Source: Isoetes taiwanensis (lineage: Eukaryota; Streptophyta; Lycopodiopsida; Isoetales; Isoetaceae). From it: 64,000 nucleotides of DNA. Where the stretch lies: contig JAJEKV010000027.1 of the NCBI GenBank assembly GCA_021234155.1, forward strand, positions 17,456,891-17,520,890, written 5' to 3'. The number at the start of each line of letters is the position of its first letter. The stretch's first letter is position 1. A program made the translations under genes and the position numbers. Of this stretch, positions 12,707 to 23,264 are shown in pieces. The notes beneath the pieces are model-generated. The model had not been told where the DNA came from. It saw nothing but the letters and a program-made list of their open reading frames with translations, and did not search any database.

Positions 12707-13934
12707 ACTAGAAACATGTGCCCGGCAATTCCGGGCATTTCTCGAGAGCGTGAGAATGGGTCTAGTATATTAGATTCTGCAGCTGCAATAGACTTTGTAG
12801 AATCTATGTAGGTGATATGCGCAGAAAGGCATATCGCGTGATTGTAGTTGAATAGAAATAGAAAACGCACATGCATGATGAGAACATATCTTGTTCTTAA
12901 TTGACACACTATTATCTAATCTTGTATGGAACATCTATGCCTCATGAAGAAACGATCCTTAGAAGCAACAAAGTATATGAAACAGTGACAAAGGTTGATA
13001 CATCTGAATGGTTTCTCTTATGTCTATCTGTTATCAAAGTTCTCAAAGAAAATCATTGTAATAGATTTTTTTAAACAAATGGTTCATTAGCAAGTTTAAG
13101 GGTTCATAAGGAGCTTGGAAATCAACGTTATCTACAATGAAAACATTGATTCGTGTTGATGTGGCCCATTATTGTTTTTTTCTATGTTGTCAATTTTGTG
13201 GCAACTTATGGTTTAGAGTTTAGAATTTAGACGAGAAATTATACTATATGAAATGTAAACGACATTACCCTAAATCTTGAACTCTACATGTCAAAGATTG
13301 TGTAACACAACCTTTAAAAATTGCTAAATACAATAATTTATTAATGAGCTGAAGAAATTAGCGGACAAAATGCCTAGGGAACAATATATGGATAAAAGGG
13401 ATTACAATTGTGAAGTAGACTACTTAAGCAGATGTATCAATTATAAATGTTAACTGCTTGGACTCCTTGTTCATTTACAAATATAGAAGTGATGGGACTT
13501 GGATGGAAAACCAATTCATGGTCTACAAAGCAAGATAAAGGAATCCCAAAAGAACGTTCCCTATGCTTCTACATTTAAATCTCGAGGCCTTTGCTAGCAA
13601 TAGTGGAATAGTGCTCTCTAACATGCTTCTATTTCTACATCTCAATCTTAGGACAACCTTTGACACATTAACTTTCCCCTCAAAGCCTCAACATGTAGAA
13701 TCTCAGGACATTTTTTGACACATGCATGCTCAGTCTCATGCTGCTCAAATTCAAACTTTGGAGCAAAGACAATAAACATGGCTGATGGCTAAATCCCAAA
13801 CCTTCACACTTGGCACTCTACGATATCTACAAAGATGATTATATTTATACCTTTGTATTCCACCTTCAAACTATATTAGTTACCCATTTTGCACATCCAT
13901 CACTAATGCCCGGTGTCGGGCACATGTTTCTAGT
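12707..13934. mobile_element. 1.2-kb non-autonomous DNA element with terminal inverted repeats
   Basis: The left end begins ACTAGAAACATGTGCCCGG at 12707 and the right end, read on the minus strand from 13934, begins ACTAGAAACATGTGCCCGA. Both termini then run into a small GC-rich palindrome (GCCCGG...CCGGGC) followed by CATT. The ends agree over about 30 positions with few mismatches. The interior is AT-rich and has no coding frame. This looks like a MITE or other non-autonomous DNA transposon. I could not define a convincing target-site duplication: both flanks are TA-rich. Superfamily is unassigned. Confidence 0.7.
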
Positions 13935-14660
13935 CTAACTAGCAAATAGTCTATCACCAGCATAAATGGCAAGTTAGAGTCTGCAATTTGAATTCTGAGC
14001 AACCTATCTCGACATCGCATGCCACATGAGATCCGTGACCAACAGGTCGACAATTAGCTAAATGAACTCATCGTCATCAAATCCGTGTTTCCACCAACCC
14101 ATCATTCGTATCATCATCAAATCCCTATCTCCACCCAACCCAAGACAAGACACTGAGCAGATAGAGGCAACCACAAACTCCATTAGGCCATTAGTAGATA
14201 GAAGGATATGGTCTACTATTATCCTTAGAGTCATTAGGTGGTCCGATGTTGAGTGATTTGGTTTGATCCCTACCTAGCCTTGTGCTCTCTTTTGGTTCAC
14301 TTCTGTCCATTCCTTCATCTTGCTGTCTAGCACTTTTCCAAACGATTGTGCAAATATGGAGCTTCTCATTATTATCTTATAGTGCTCTAACTAGCTCCTC
14401 CTTTATGTAATGGAATCACCTAATTATATTGCCAATTATTTGATAGATCTTCATCTCATACTTTGTTGAAGATGTTAGTTACTAATGCCACTGCCTCTAC
14501 TTTTAGTATCTTTACTAATACCTCTGCCTCTGCTTTTAGTATCTCTGCTATTTAAGCTATACAAATCTTGTGCTTCGTTATTTGCCATCCTTTTCAGGAC
14601 CTCCTATATGTCTGTCAGGATGAAGCAATGTAATCTGCTAATCTGTATCTCCATCTAACT
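13935..14660. other. Unassigned non-coding stretch
   Basis: No gene is recognised. There are imperfect local duplications: a CATCATCAAATCC text occurs near 14072 and 14112, and CTGCCTCT...TTTTAGTATCT occurs twice near 14490-14550. Confidence 0.35.
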
Positions 14661-14667
14661 GAGTGTT

Positions 14668-14918
14668 TTGTTGAAACTAGATGATGTGATCGATGTACGT
14701 GGGGCCAAGGTAGCAGCAGGAGATGAGCTAGAAGACACGGGCACTCTTTATTGCAGCGCCATGGAGAAGGGATACACAAGAATCTCTTTGACACAAGTTT
14801 TTGATGGAGATGCCTTGTTGATGAGGCCGACAAGAAGCAAGACCCTTGGAGAGGTTGCAGGATTTGTGATACAATGGCCCAAAGAGTGCTTGCGAGAAGA
14901 GGTGAGTGCTTATCACTG
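14668..14918 (+). pseudogene. Fragment resembling a DUF8039-like domain of plant transposon proteins
   Basis: The frame reads MLKLDDVIDVRGAKVAAG, then GYTRISLTQVFDGDALLMRP and LGEVAGFVIQWPKECLREE. A glycine-tyrosine-arginine-valine-type strand followed by a LGEAVG-xxxxWP block is typical of a domain found next to CACTA-related proteins in plants. That assignment is from memory of the pattern and is tentative. After the Glu-Glu codons a GTGAGT splice-donor-like sequence occurs at about 14901, so this could be a single exon. It lies at the left edge of the palindrome-rich array and no partner exon is evident. Confidence 0.35.
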
Positions 14919-15120
14919 TTTTATTAGGATGTTTGTTTTAGATATCCTGTTAGGCATGTTAGACTTGTTTAGAATGTGGAACTGCTCGAAAGCTCGATCG
15001 ATTGGTTGTTTCCTTGTTGAGCATATTTCAGCGTCGAGACACTCTATGGGTTGAGAGATGTTGAGCAAGGGAGCAACCAATCGGAGAACTCGCAAACAGC
15101 TCCATATTTTGGTAGTCTTG

Positions 15121-15900
15121 GTTGGAATGCATTCCCCTGTGTTTATTCTCAGAGGCCCCCACCTAGTCTGAGCCTCTCCCCTTTGCAATATTCGAGGAAG
15201 ATGGTTCGAAGGAGAGTGGCTCAGATAGGCTAGAGGCACCTGCGACTCGACACTAGGTGAATGCACTAGAGCTTGGGCAGGTCAAGGGCAGATGTGGGAT
15301 TAGGAGTCTGCATTGCTGTGTGCAAGACTCGATGGCCTTCTCGACTCGCGAGTCTAGAAAGCCCCCAGCCCTCCTTAGTGATGCAGTTCAAATGCGTTCC
15401 CCGGTGGTTAGTCGCAGAGGCCTCCACCCAGTTTGAGTCCCTCCCCTTCGCAATATTCGAGGAAGATGGTTCAAAGGAGAGTGGCTCTGACTGGGTAGAG
15501 ACACTTGTGACTCAACACTGGAGAATGCACTAGAGCTTGGGCAGGTCAAGGGCGGATGTGCGATAAGGAGTCTGCATTGCTGTATGTAAGACTCAATGGC
15601 CTTCTCGACTCGTGAGTCGAGAAAGCCCCCCAGCCCTCCTTAAGGATGCAGTTCAAATGCATTCCCTTGTAGTTACTCGCAGAGGCCTCCACCCAGTCTG
15701 AGTCCCTCCCCTTTGCAATATTCGAGGAAGATGGTTCGAAGGAGAGTGGCTCTGAGGTACCTGCGATTCGACACTGGAGAATGCACTAGAGCTGGGCAAG
15801 TCAAAAGCGGATGTGGAATAAGGAGTCTGCATTACTGTGTGTAAGACTCGATGCCTTTTCGACTCGCGAGTCCTGAAAGCTCCCCAGCCCTCCTTATGGT
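15121..15900. repeat. Tandem array, unit about 265 bp, about three copies
   Basis: The text TTGCAATATTCGAGGAAGATGG (or close variants) recurs near 15186, 15450 and 15713, and CACTAGAGCTTGGGCAGG near 15265 and 15529, so the period is about 264 bp. A third, slightly varied start lies near 15787. Each unit also carries a TCTCGACTCG...CGAGTCGAGA palindrome. The first unit is partial. Translations of this array give only shadow frames. Confidence 0.85.
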
Positions 15901-16315
15901 CCTCTCGACTCGTATATCTAGTATGCGACCACCAAGACTGAGCCCCTATCCTCAAAGGTGCTGGAGTAGAGGGATCCAATCTGGATGGCCGCATTCTCGA
16001 CTCGCATTTCGAGAACAAGGGGGAGTATACTACCGTAGGCTGGCTGCGGCATTCTCGACTAGCGAGTCGAGAATAGGGAGTGTAATAGCGAGGCGAGTGT
16101 GGGGGAGTAGATCCTGGAGTGTTGGGTGGGTGAGGCAATCTCGACTCACGAGTCGAGAATAGGAGTGATTGCTGGGTGAGGCAATCTCGACTGGTGAGTC
16201 GAGAATCCCTCACCCGGCCAGCACTCCAAGTACTACTCTCCCCTGGCGAGAATAGGGAGAGTAGTTCCTGGAGTGCTGGCCGGGTGAGAGATTCCCGACT
16301 CGCGAGTCGAGATTG
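15325..16315. repeat. Cluster of the palindrome TCTCGACTCGCGAGTCGAGA
   Basis: A 20-base palindrome, perfect or with one to three changes, occurs at about 15330, 15603, 15857, 15997, 16051, 16138, 16186 and 16292. Half-copies lie near 15902. The first three sit at the same place in each 265-bp unit; the later ones are 50-100 bp apart in different surroundings. The core TCGACTCGCGAGTCGA is rich in CpG and contains a TCGCGA site. Confidence 0.85.
16195..16303. repeat. Long imperfect hairpin, arms about 45 bp
   Basis: The left arm (about 16195-16244) includes CCCTCACCCGGCCAGCACTCC and ends in CTACTCTCCC. The right arm (about 16254-16303) begins GGGAGAGTAG, then GGAGTGCTGGCCGGGTGAG, and closes with the palindrome half GACTC. 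The loop is about ten bases. Mismatches are few, so single-stranded DNA or RNA would fold into a long stem. It could be a foldback transposon or simply an inverted duplication of the palindrome array. Confidence 0.8.
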
Positions 16316-16353
16316 CAGGCTGTAGAATGCACCTTGCCTACAAGGGCGGATGT

Positions 16354-16472
16354 ATTATGTGTTAGAAAGGTCTGTGCAATGCTCTAAACTACCTAACATC
16401 TTCAAAGTTCAATTATGTGTTAGAAAAATCTGTGCAATGCTCTAAACTACCTAACATCTTCACAGTTCAATC
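16354..16472. repeat. Tandem duplication, about 59-bp unit
   Basis: The text GTGTTAGAAAGGTCTGTGCAA through CACAGTTCAAT (with AAAGTTCAAT in the first copy) occurs twice back to back, with about three substitutions. Confidence 0.85.
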
Positions 16473-16751
16473 GAATGAAACATTCGTAGTTGTTTCTTTT
16501 CTATACATGCTTGCTCTGCAATTTTTTCCTTCTATCATCTGTCTTTGGAGGATTCCTAGTCGGCAATTTCGGTTACTTGTTCCTATTCGGAGTTATGATT
16601 AAATGGCAATAGTGAGGCATTCAATTGAATAATACAAGCAAAGAACATGGAACTGGCTTCCAAAAAAAAAAAAAAAAGAAAAAACAGAAAACAATGACCC
16701 TGGTCCTGACCTGACCTGAATAAAACAAGATAACATAAGGAAAGAACGTAC

Positions 16752-17092
16752 CTAGCAGATTTGCTGGAAGAAGATGCAGCTCCTATGTCTGATTCCTTGC
16801 TTACACAGGCACTTGTAAATCGAGAATAGGGGTTTGTCGGGCTGGAAATTGTAAGATCCTTTACATACTATAAAAGGAAGAAGGAAGTAAGAATACAGTA
16901 AAGCACATGGAAAAAACAAGATCAGTGGTAAAAATAGTGCTAAAAACTTACTAAAAAGAACCTCACTTTCTTCTTAGACAATAGCGGTCTTTGGAGGACC
17001 TGATCTGCGCGAAAACTTCGGCCAAGGAGAAACCCTAAACTGAACCTCGAATGCAGGGCACCACCTTCTCTACTGACATCATCACAGATCAT
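16752..17092 (-). CDS. Possible first two exons of an unidentified minus-strand gene
   Basis: An ATG at 17092 opens MICDDVSREGGALHSRF and continues for 47 codons to 16952, followed by GTAAGT. An acceptor ending TAAAG at 16859 starts a second open exon, 16858-16752, reading DLTISSPTNPYSRFTSACVS and ending at GCTAG with donor GTACGT. The 93-bp intron and GC-rich leader upstream look gene-like. The Ser/Arg-rich, acid-poor text would suit an organelle transit peptide. No downstream exon was found among the repeats at 15-16.7 kb, and I do not recognise the protein. It may be a gene truncated by the repeat array, or chance. Confidence 0.3.
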
Positions 17093-17269
17093 GGCGATAT
17101 CCCCCATTGGCTGTCACGTTTATCTCCAAATCTTAACGATAATGTAAAAGAGAAAGCTAGCCGAAAAAAAAAGAATATATCGCCAGAAAACCCTTTCTTT
17201 TGTTCCAAAAGTCACACCCTATAAAGGGCACACATGCAAGAAAGAGAAAACCCAAAAACTTTTTAAGTA

Positions 17270-17380
17270 AGTAGATAATTAGTTATTAATTAACTATCTT
17301 AGATATTTAGCCTATTTAATTTTTTTAGTTAGTTATTAATTAACTATCTTGGATATTTAGCTTATTTAATTAAATGGCAA
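17270..17380. repeat. AT-rich tandem duplication
   Basis: The text TTAGTTATTAATTAACTATC followed by TTAGATATTTAGCC (or TTGGATATTTAGCT) and TATTTAATT occurs twice, about 57 bp apart. Confidence 0.8.
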
Positions 17381-17997
17381 ATTAACATAGCTAACTTTAA
17401 TATGTTTGGCTTATTCAATAATGGCCAATGTATTATTACATACTCATAGTGACGTGTTATGTATTTGTATATATAGCATATAAATACGTGGAACGTCACA
17501 TTCATGCTTCTCCTTTCCTCAAAGGGCTACTTGATGTATATGAGACCGTGTGAGCACTTTTCCATTTCTATCATATGGCACAAAGTTTTACTGGAGCTAG
17601 ATGTTAGTAGATCCCTTTGGGCAATAACTAAATAGATATGCCTCTAGTATCATCGATTCATCCCTTGACACAACGATCTTGGAGAATAGTAGGCGTGCTT
17701 ACCATTTTTGCATGGTATAATGAAGCACGATTGCTCAGCTGCAAAGAATTCAGGACAAAGTTCCTCCTTTTGAGATGGGATCAAGCAATTTGATAGAAAG
17801 TAGTCTCTGTTCTTCCTCCTATACCACAAATAATAGTTTCTTAGCCTTGGGTGGTTCATGAGAATGTTATACTAGACCGTCTTGCTTGTGGTTTCAGAGT
17901 ATCTTCAATTGCAATTTGAATAGACAACATAACTTATTGGCAATATATCCAAGTTCTTGGAACAATCTACCAAAAAAGGTATTTCGTTTGGCTAAAG
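17381..17997. other. No recognised gene
   Basis: One 69-codon minus-strand frame (17859-17650) reads LRNYYLWYRRKNRDYFLSNC; it has no match that I recognise and no flanking exons. The rest is AT-rich. Confidence 0.35.
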
Positions 17998-18842
17998 TAT
18001 TCTAAACGAGGTGCACCTTGGACTACCACAATCGTCAGATCTATCGATCCTACGGTCCAGGCCGTATGTTGGAGCCTCTGGGCACCTCTCGTTTTGCTTA
18101 TAGTCATTTATGATTGGGGGCACCTATGATTTTGAAATATGAAATACAAGTTCACCTAAGGTTTTGATAAATATCGAGCCTCTATACGGCTTCGCCTACG
18201 GTTTTAGAATATGAATTACGAGGGCTCGAACCTCTACCAAACAACTCAATGTCTTAATAAGACTACTTTACTAGTATAACTATTGAACTAACGTAATTAT
18301 TTTTTATTTTTATCTATGTTTTTTTTATAACAACCCATTCAATTGTTCTGAGGATATGGTCTATGGTTTCAAGAATTGTCACTTTACATCCCCCTGAAAC
18401 TCCTTGTTATCTTGCTATATATTCTAAACGAGGTGCACCTTGGACTACCACAATCGTCGAATATGTCGATCCTACGGTCTAGACCGTATGTTGGAGCCTC
18501 TGGACACTTCTCGTTTCGCTTATAGTCATTTATGATTGGGGACACCTATGATTTTGAAATATGAAATACGAGTTCGCTTAAGTTTTTTATGAATATTGAG
18601 CCTCTATACGGCTTCGCCTAAGGTTTTAGAATATAAATTACGGTGGCTTGAACCTCTATCAAAATAACTCAATGTCTTACTACTTTGACCAGTATAACTA
18701 GTGAGCTAACATAATTATTTTGTATTTTTAAGCTATGTTTTTTTTATAACAACCAATTCAATTGTTTTGAGGATATGGTCAATTGTCACTTTACATCCAT
18801 ATTAAATCCCTCTGGAACCCCCTGTTATCTTGCTATATATTT
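17998..18842 (+). repeat. Two tandem copies of a dispersed repeat (about 420 bp each)
   Basis: Copy one (about 17998-18420) and copy two (about 18421-18842) both start ATTCTAAACGAGGTGCACC and share CATTTATGATTGGGG, CTCTATACGGCTTCGCCTA, TATAACAACC and the end TTGTTATCTTGCTATAT. They differ by scattered substitutions and small indels. More diverged relatives in the same orientation lie near 22.41 and 42.35 kb. The family has no coding frame and no obvious terminal repeats. Confidence 0.85.
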
Positions 18843-20125
18843 GATCATTTGGTCGATTTTAAAAAGAAGAAATATCTTTATTTTCAGGGGCAATAGATGC
18901 CCTGATGCTTAATGAACACATTGCAAAAGAATATATATCTTCATCAGTGAATGATGAAGTGAAGAACCGTACTTGGGTAGATCTTGCATGGTTTAGATAT
19001 TGTACGTTGTAAGATGATAGCTGGTTTTGTTTTAGTGGATATTTTCGCCATTCAGTTTTTGTCCCCCACAAATATTTATAATTATTCTAATTGATGAAGT
19101 TTCACGTCCAATTTTTTTTTTCCTTGAATTGCGGCAATCTTTTTGCAAATAAACAAACCAAGCTGCTCTCCCAAACTAGAGATAACCCTTCATGTTTGCT
19201 TCTCCAGCTTCCTTCTTTAGTCCATCTACTTGTTCTAGCAGTGGCTTCAGATCCAAAAGCCGACCTGACAACCTCTAGATCTTCAATCCACATAGCGGCC
19301 ATGCACCACATCGTGAGCATCCCCTATATTTGGAGTGCGTACACGTTCTCATAAGCAAGCATTGCCTTGCCTAAAAAATAAATAAATTACCCATAAGGAA
19401 TTGTAAGGGCAATAAGGCAAATTAATATCACATTGATGCACCATGCGATTCGACTAGCACCACTTTCATTAGGCTAACCATCATCTTAGCCCAACAATAA
19501 ACATGCATGCCAATGATCACAACATGGTCTATTAAATTTGGATATCACACATATGCATTTATCCTTTCCATCCAATATAGTAGAGGCATATGTAAAGACA
19601 TAATAACACCTTCGAGCAATGAAGTGCGGAGCTATACATTTGTGGGAAGAGAGAAATTTTGTGACTAACTCATTTTACTCTGGCGTAGTGCAAATAATGT
19701 TAATTTTTATGAAGCTATGGAATGGACATTTTGGCATTTTCAGCTACGTCCTTTCCTGTTACAATTTGAATTCACAAGATAATGCTTCATTTGCATTTGT
19801 TTCGTGACTACCTTGGTCCCGTGGTAAATTTTTTTTTCCCTTTTTTTTTTTTTTTGTATTAGCAATGTTCTTTCCACGTCCCTTTCCCATTCTCCCAAGG
19901 ATTGGACACTTAGGTGCAAAAATAGTGAAACTAGAATACATAGTAATACATATGTTTCCAAGACCTATGTGAGGTGGAGGATCTAGTAATTATGTCTTTC
20001 CTAGACCTTTGGAGAAACCATTGCGCATAAGATATATTGCTTACAAAATGTTGAAACATAGTGATAAGGAAGAGAGGACCATAAAGTTCTTGGGAGCTAC
20101 TTCCAACGGAGGAAAAATGTCATTA
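18843..20125. other. No recognised gene; poly-T tracts
   Basis: Only short frames are seen. Poly-T runs occur near 19117 and 19830-19855. A text around 19970-20090 (CCTATGTGAGGTGGAGGATC to AGAGAGGACCATAA) recurs, diverged, at 21065-21190. Confidence 0.4.
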
Positions 20126-20127
20126 TT

Positions 20128-20248
20128 TTCTTTCTCTATCTTGGTAATTCTTTGTTATTAATAGTTCCCATCTTGTTCTTTCTATTTTCTTTCTCTATCT
20201 TGGTAATTCTTTGTTATTAACAGTTCACATCAAGTTCTTTCTATTGTT
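20128..20248. repeat. Tandem duplication, about 60-bp unit
   Basis: TTCTTTCTCTATCTTGGTAA followed by TTCTTTGTTATTAA, AGTTC and GTTCTTTCTATT occurs twice in a row. Confidence 0.85.
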
Positions 20249-20256
20249 TAGTGAAA

Positions 20257-20301
20257 TTCCCTTTTTCTTTTTTCTTTTTTCTTTTTTCTTTTTTCTTTTT
20301 T
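20257..20301. repeat. CTTTTTT heptanucleotide microsatellite
   Basis: Six to seven repeats of a CTTTTTT-type unit lie here. Confidence 0.85.
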
Positions 20302-20429
20302 GTCCTAAGAAACCATAAGATACAGAGATTATATACAAGATGCAACAAAACAGAAGTTGGGTCTGCGTTTCTGGCGGAAGATGACTCATGTGTCGACGTG
20401 TGCATATTCCCTTCAACGCGGAATCGAAG

Positions 20430-20865
20430 TTGGGTCGACGATTCCCCTTAGCTGGTGAAGAACGGTGCTCTGATGCTTCTGCTAACCGATTCTTTGCTTC
20501 TATTAATTGGTTATCTACAAGCTCTAAATCAGTCTGAAAGCTTCTCCTCTGCAAATCAGTTCTTTGCAAGCTTGAGATCTTCAAATCGGTTGTCTGCAAG
20601 ATTGAAATGCAAGAATGAAATAGAAAGCTTCTGCTAAGAAGCTTTAAATCGGTTCTCTTTTGCCTAAAATCTGTTCTCTTTCTGCTTCAAATGGGTGCAT
20701 CCCCAAGATAGAGAATCAATGCTTCTGCTTAAGTCGGTGCATCCCTGAGATAAGAAATCAGTGCTTTTGCCTTCAAACCGATGCATCCTGATGAGGAAAA
20801 ATCGGTGCTTCCAGCTACAAATCGGTGTCTTCTGCTTCAAACTTCAAATCCAGCAACAAAAAAAA
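20430..20865. repeat. Degenerate short repeat built on AAATCGGTGC/TTCTGCTT
   Basis: Variants of AAATCGGTTCTC, AAATCAGTTCTT, AAATCGGTGCTT and TGCTTCTGCTT recur every 20-60 bases through this segment, with GGTGCATCCC occurring twice near 20692 and 20741. It looks like a diverged minisatellite. The 60-65-codon frames across it are artefacts of the repeat. Confidence 0.65.
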
Positions 20866-21560
20866 ATGCATCCCAACTTCTGTTTTGTAGGGGAATTGCA
20901 GTGGGTCTGCCATTTTAGCATACACAGGAGATCCGCTCCCAGCTAACGCCGGTCGTGGGGCCCCTCCTGTGGTGCCGGAATGGCATCCCCACGGCCATTC
21001 CCCTATACATTCTTTTTCGCTTCTTATTGAAGTCTCGAATATTGAATGGTTGTGGATTTTCTTAGACCTATTTGAGGTGGAGGTTCTAGTAATTGATGTC
21101 TTGCTTGGAATATTGGAGAAACCATTTCACATAAAATAGATTGCTCGTAGAATGTTGACCCATAGTGATAATGAAGAGAGGACCATAACTTCTTGGGATC
21201 TATAAAAGAAGGAAAAACGTTATTCTCTTCTTATCTTTGAAATTCTTTTGACTTGTATATATACACACCAATAGTTCCGATATCGTTCTCCCGAACAATA
21301 AAAATCTATTGAATTCGATTTAGTTATTTATATAATGAAATCCCCTCGCTTTAATTTTGTTCTGAAGCCCCATAATAAGATACAAGAGATAATACACAAG
21401 ATGCGACATTCTTCTATACATCTTATTGAAGTTTCAAACATTGAATGGTTGTGGAAAAATGATGACATCAATCTTTAAGGATAAGTTTTATGTGGACCAA
21501 ATTGTTTCCTAGTTCTAGCCTTAAAGTCGAGATAAACTTTTGATTTCTTTCAATCTTCTA

Positions 21561-22025
21561 TCAAGCCAAGAAACCCAATTTCTCACCATTCAATTTTGCC
21601 AATCTGATGAGGCCTTGTCTTTGTTTTGAATCAGCTCCAATTGTTTTACAGAATTCAGTAATAACCTGAGGATATAAAATTGCAGCAAAAACATTGGTTT
21701 TAAATATGAAATGATAAAACTTCAAAAATTTGCTTACTTGAGAGTGTAATGCTATGGCCTTTCCCCTGATCTGGTTGAAGCGTTTCTGGCCAACTATATT
21801 TCTCACTATCACAACAACTGGAGCAAAGACACCTTTTCCTTCATTGATGTTCTTCATAACAGGTTGTGCTTTGTAAGGTCTTTGTGGTCGACAATTTACC
21901 ATCTTGAATCTGTTTGTAAGCTGCTTTTTTGAGCAGTGGCCAAAAAAATCCTCTCCCTCTATTTCAATTGCATGAGGGGGCTTCTTTATGGCCATAGCAT
22001 GAACTACTAATGAGGAACTTGCCAT
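21561..22025 (-). CDS. PGR5: PGR5, proton gradient regulation 5 (chloroplast)
   Basis: PGR5 is a small thylakoid protein needed for ferredoxin-dependent cyclic electron flow around photosystem I with PGRL1. The mature part is unmistakable: MKNINEGKGVFAPVVVIVRN, VGQKRFNQIRGKAIALHSQ, then VITEFCKTIGADSKQRQG and the end NGEKLGFLA. Exon 1 is 22025-21738 (96 codons); exon 2 is 21665-21561, with TGA at 21563-21561. The 72-bp intron (GTAAGC to CTCAG) is in phase 0 and has no stop, so retention would give a longer in-frame protein. The first about 58 residues form the plastid transit peptide, with basic and Ser/Pro-rich text. The spliced protein is about 130 residues, the usual family length. The gene stands alone among repeats and shows no damage. 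Confidence 0.95.
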   Translation of the reverse strand: MASSSLVVHAMAIKKPPHAIEIEGEDFFGHCSKKQLTNRFKMVNCRPQRPYKAQPVMKNINEGKGVFAPVVVIVRNIVGQKRFNQIRGKAIALHSQVSKFLKFYHFIFKTNVFAAILYPQVITEFCKTIGADSKQRQGLIRLAKLNGEKLGFLA

Positions 22026-22244
22026 AGCTCAATATGACTTTGGAATTATAAGCCTTATAGCACCATCAAGCTATAAACATATGCTTGCTTCCAATTCTGT
22101 ATGTCGAGCCTCCACCTTGGTTATTTGCTTACCAAAAGGACATCTGAAATCTTCTTACTATACTCCTACTAGTTTTAAGACAAACCAATGGTCCACAATG
22201 CTAGAGTATTGTGAGGTTTATCTTTGCCTTCTTGCCACAAGTTG

Positions 22245-22252
22245 CCACGTGG
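22245..22252. promoter_or_regulatory. G-box CCACGTGG upstream of PGR5
   Basis: A perfect eight-base palindrome with the CACGTG core lies about 220 bp upstream of the PGR5 start codon. G-boxes bind bZIP and bHLH factors in light-responsive plant promoters. The assignment to PGR5 is inference from position. Confidence 0.5.
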
Positions 22253-22407
22253 TCTAAGTGATGCCATTCCTTCTTACTTTAGTATCTCCCACCTTTCTAT
22301 TGCACTAATATAATGTTGCCTACGTGTATATATTGTGCCCTTTACTTCCTACATGTAGAAATATGTATACTTAAGTCCATTTGTTGAACATATACCTTGT
22401 ATAGTTT

Positions 22408-22965
22408 TGATGCATATTCTAAATGACGTGCGGCTTGGACTACCTCGGGTGTCAGATCCGTTGATCCTTCAGCCTAGATCATATATTGGAGCTATTGGGC
22501 ACCTCTCCTTTCGATTACAGTCATTTACATTTGAGGCACTATGATTTTAAAATATGAAATACAGTTGCGCCCAAAGTTTTGGAATATGAAATGTGCCTAA
22601 GGTTGTGGAATATGAAATATGGGAACCTCTAGCAACATAATTTTATGGCCTAATAAGAGTGCATTGATCAATACAACCAGCGGGTTAATATAATTACTTT
22701 CTCTATTATTTATTTTCTTTTTTTCTTTTTTTTTCATAACAATCAATTGAACTGTTTTAAGGGTATGGTCTTTGGTTTTAAGTATGGTCATTCATCCATC
22801 CAAATCAAAACCCTCCAAAACCCCTGTTGTATAACCATGCTTTTAGAATATGCCATTTGATCAACACTTACATACATATCCTTATTTTAGTGGCATGCGT
22901 GCATGAGCCAACACTTCTATATATATTTGTGTTAGTTATGTCATGCATGCATATTTGACAACATT
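22408..22965 (+). repeat. Third copy of the dispersed repeat, with a longer right part
   Basis: It starts ATTCTAAATGACGTGCGGC, like the copies at 18 kb, then shares GGAATATGAAAT, AACCTCTAGCAAC, CATAACAA and TCCAAATCAAA. Its right part (TAGAATATGCCATTTGATCA, GGCATGCGTGCATGAGCC) is shared with the copy at 42.35 kb but not with those at 18 kb. Confidence 0.8.
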
Positions 22966-23264
22966 TGCTATTGAAATTTTTTGGTATTTGGTATTTTTTG
23001 GTATAGAAATTTGGTGTTGAGGTCAATGTTTTTCTGAATAGTCCAGAATTGCTTCCTGATGCGTAAACCACCGGTAGTCGAAAAATTCTTGGATTTTTGC
23101 TGATTTGTTTAAAATGGGTAATTTTTTGCCATGTGGTTTCTGGCGGCGCCGCTTAGAGCGCCGCCACAAGTCTATAACAGAATTTATGCATAACAATCAA
23201 AGGATACAATATTCAAAGTAACAGCACAGTATTTCTCTATTTCAAATCTCATGTACAACTATGC

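Noticed and set aside
15325-16315. CRISPR-like array of the palindrome
   Set aside because: Spacers are unequal or parts of a longer tandem unit, and this is a plant genome.
21561-22025. A continuous 154-residue PGR5
   Set aside because: The middle 24 residues match no PGR5 and are bounded by GTAAGC and CAG. They are an intron.
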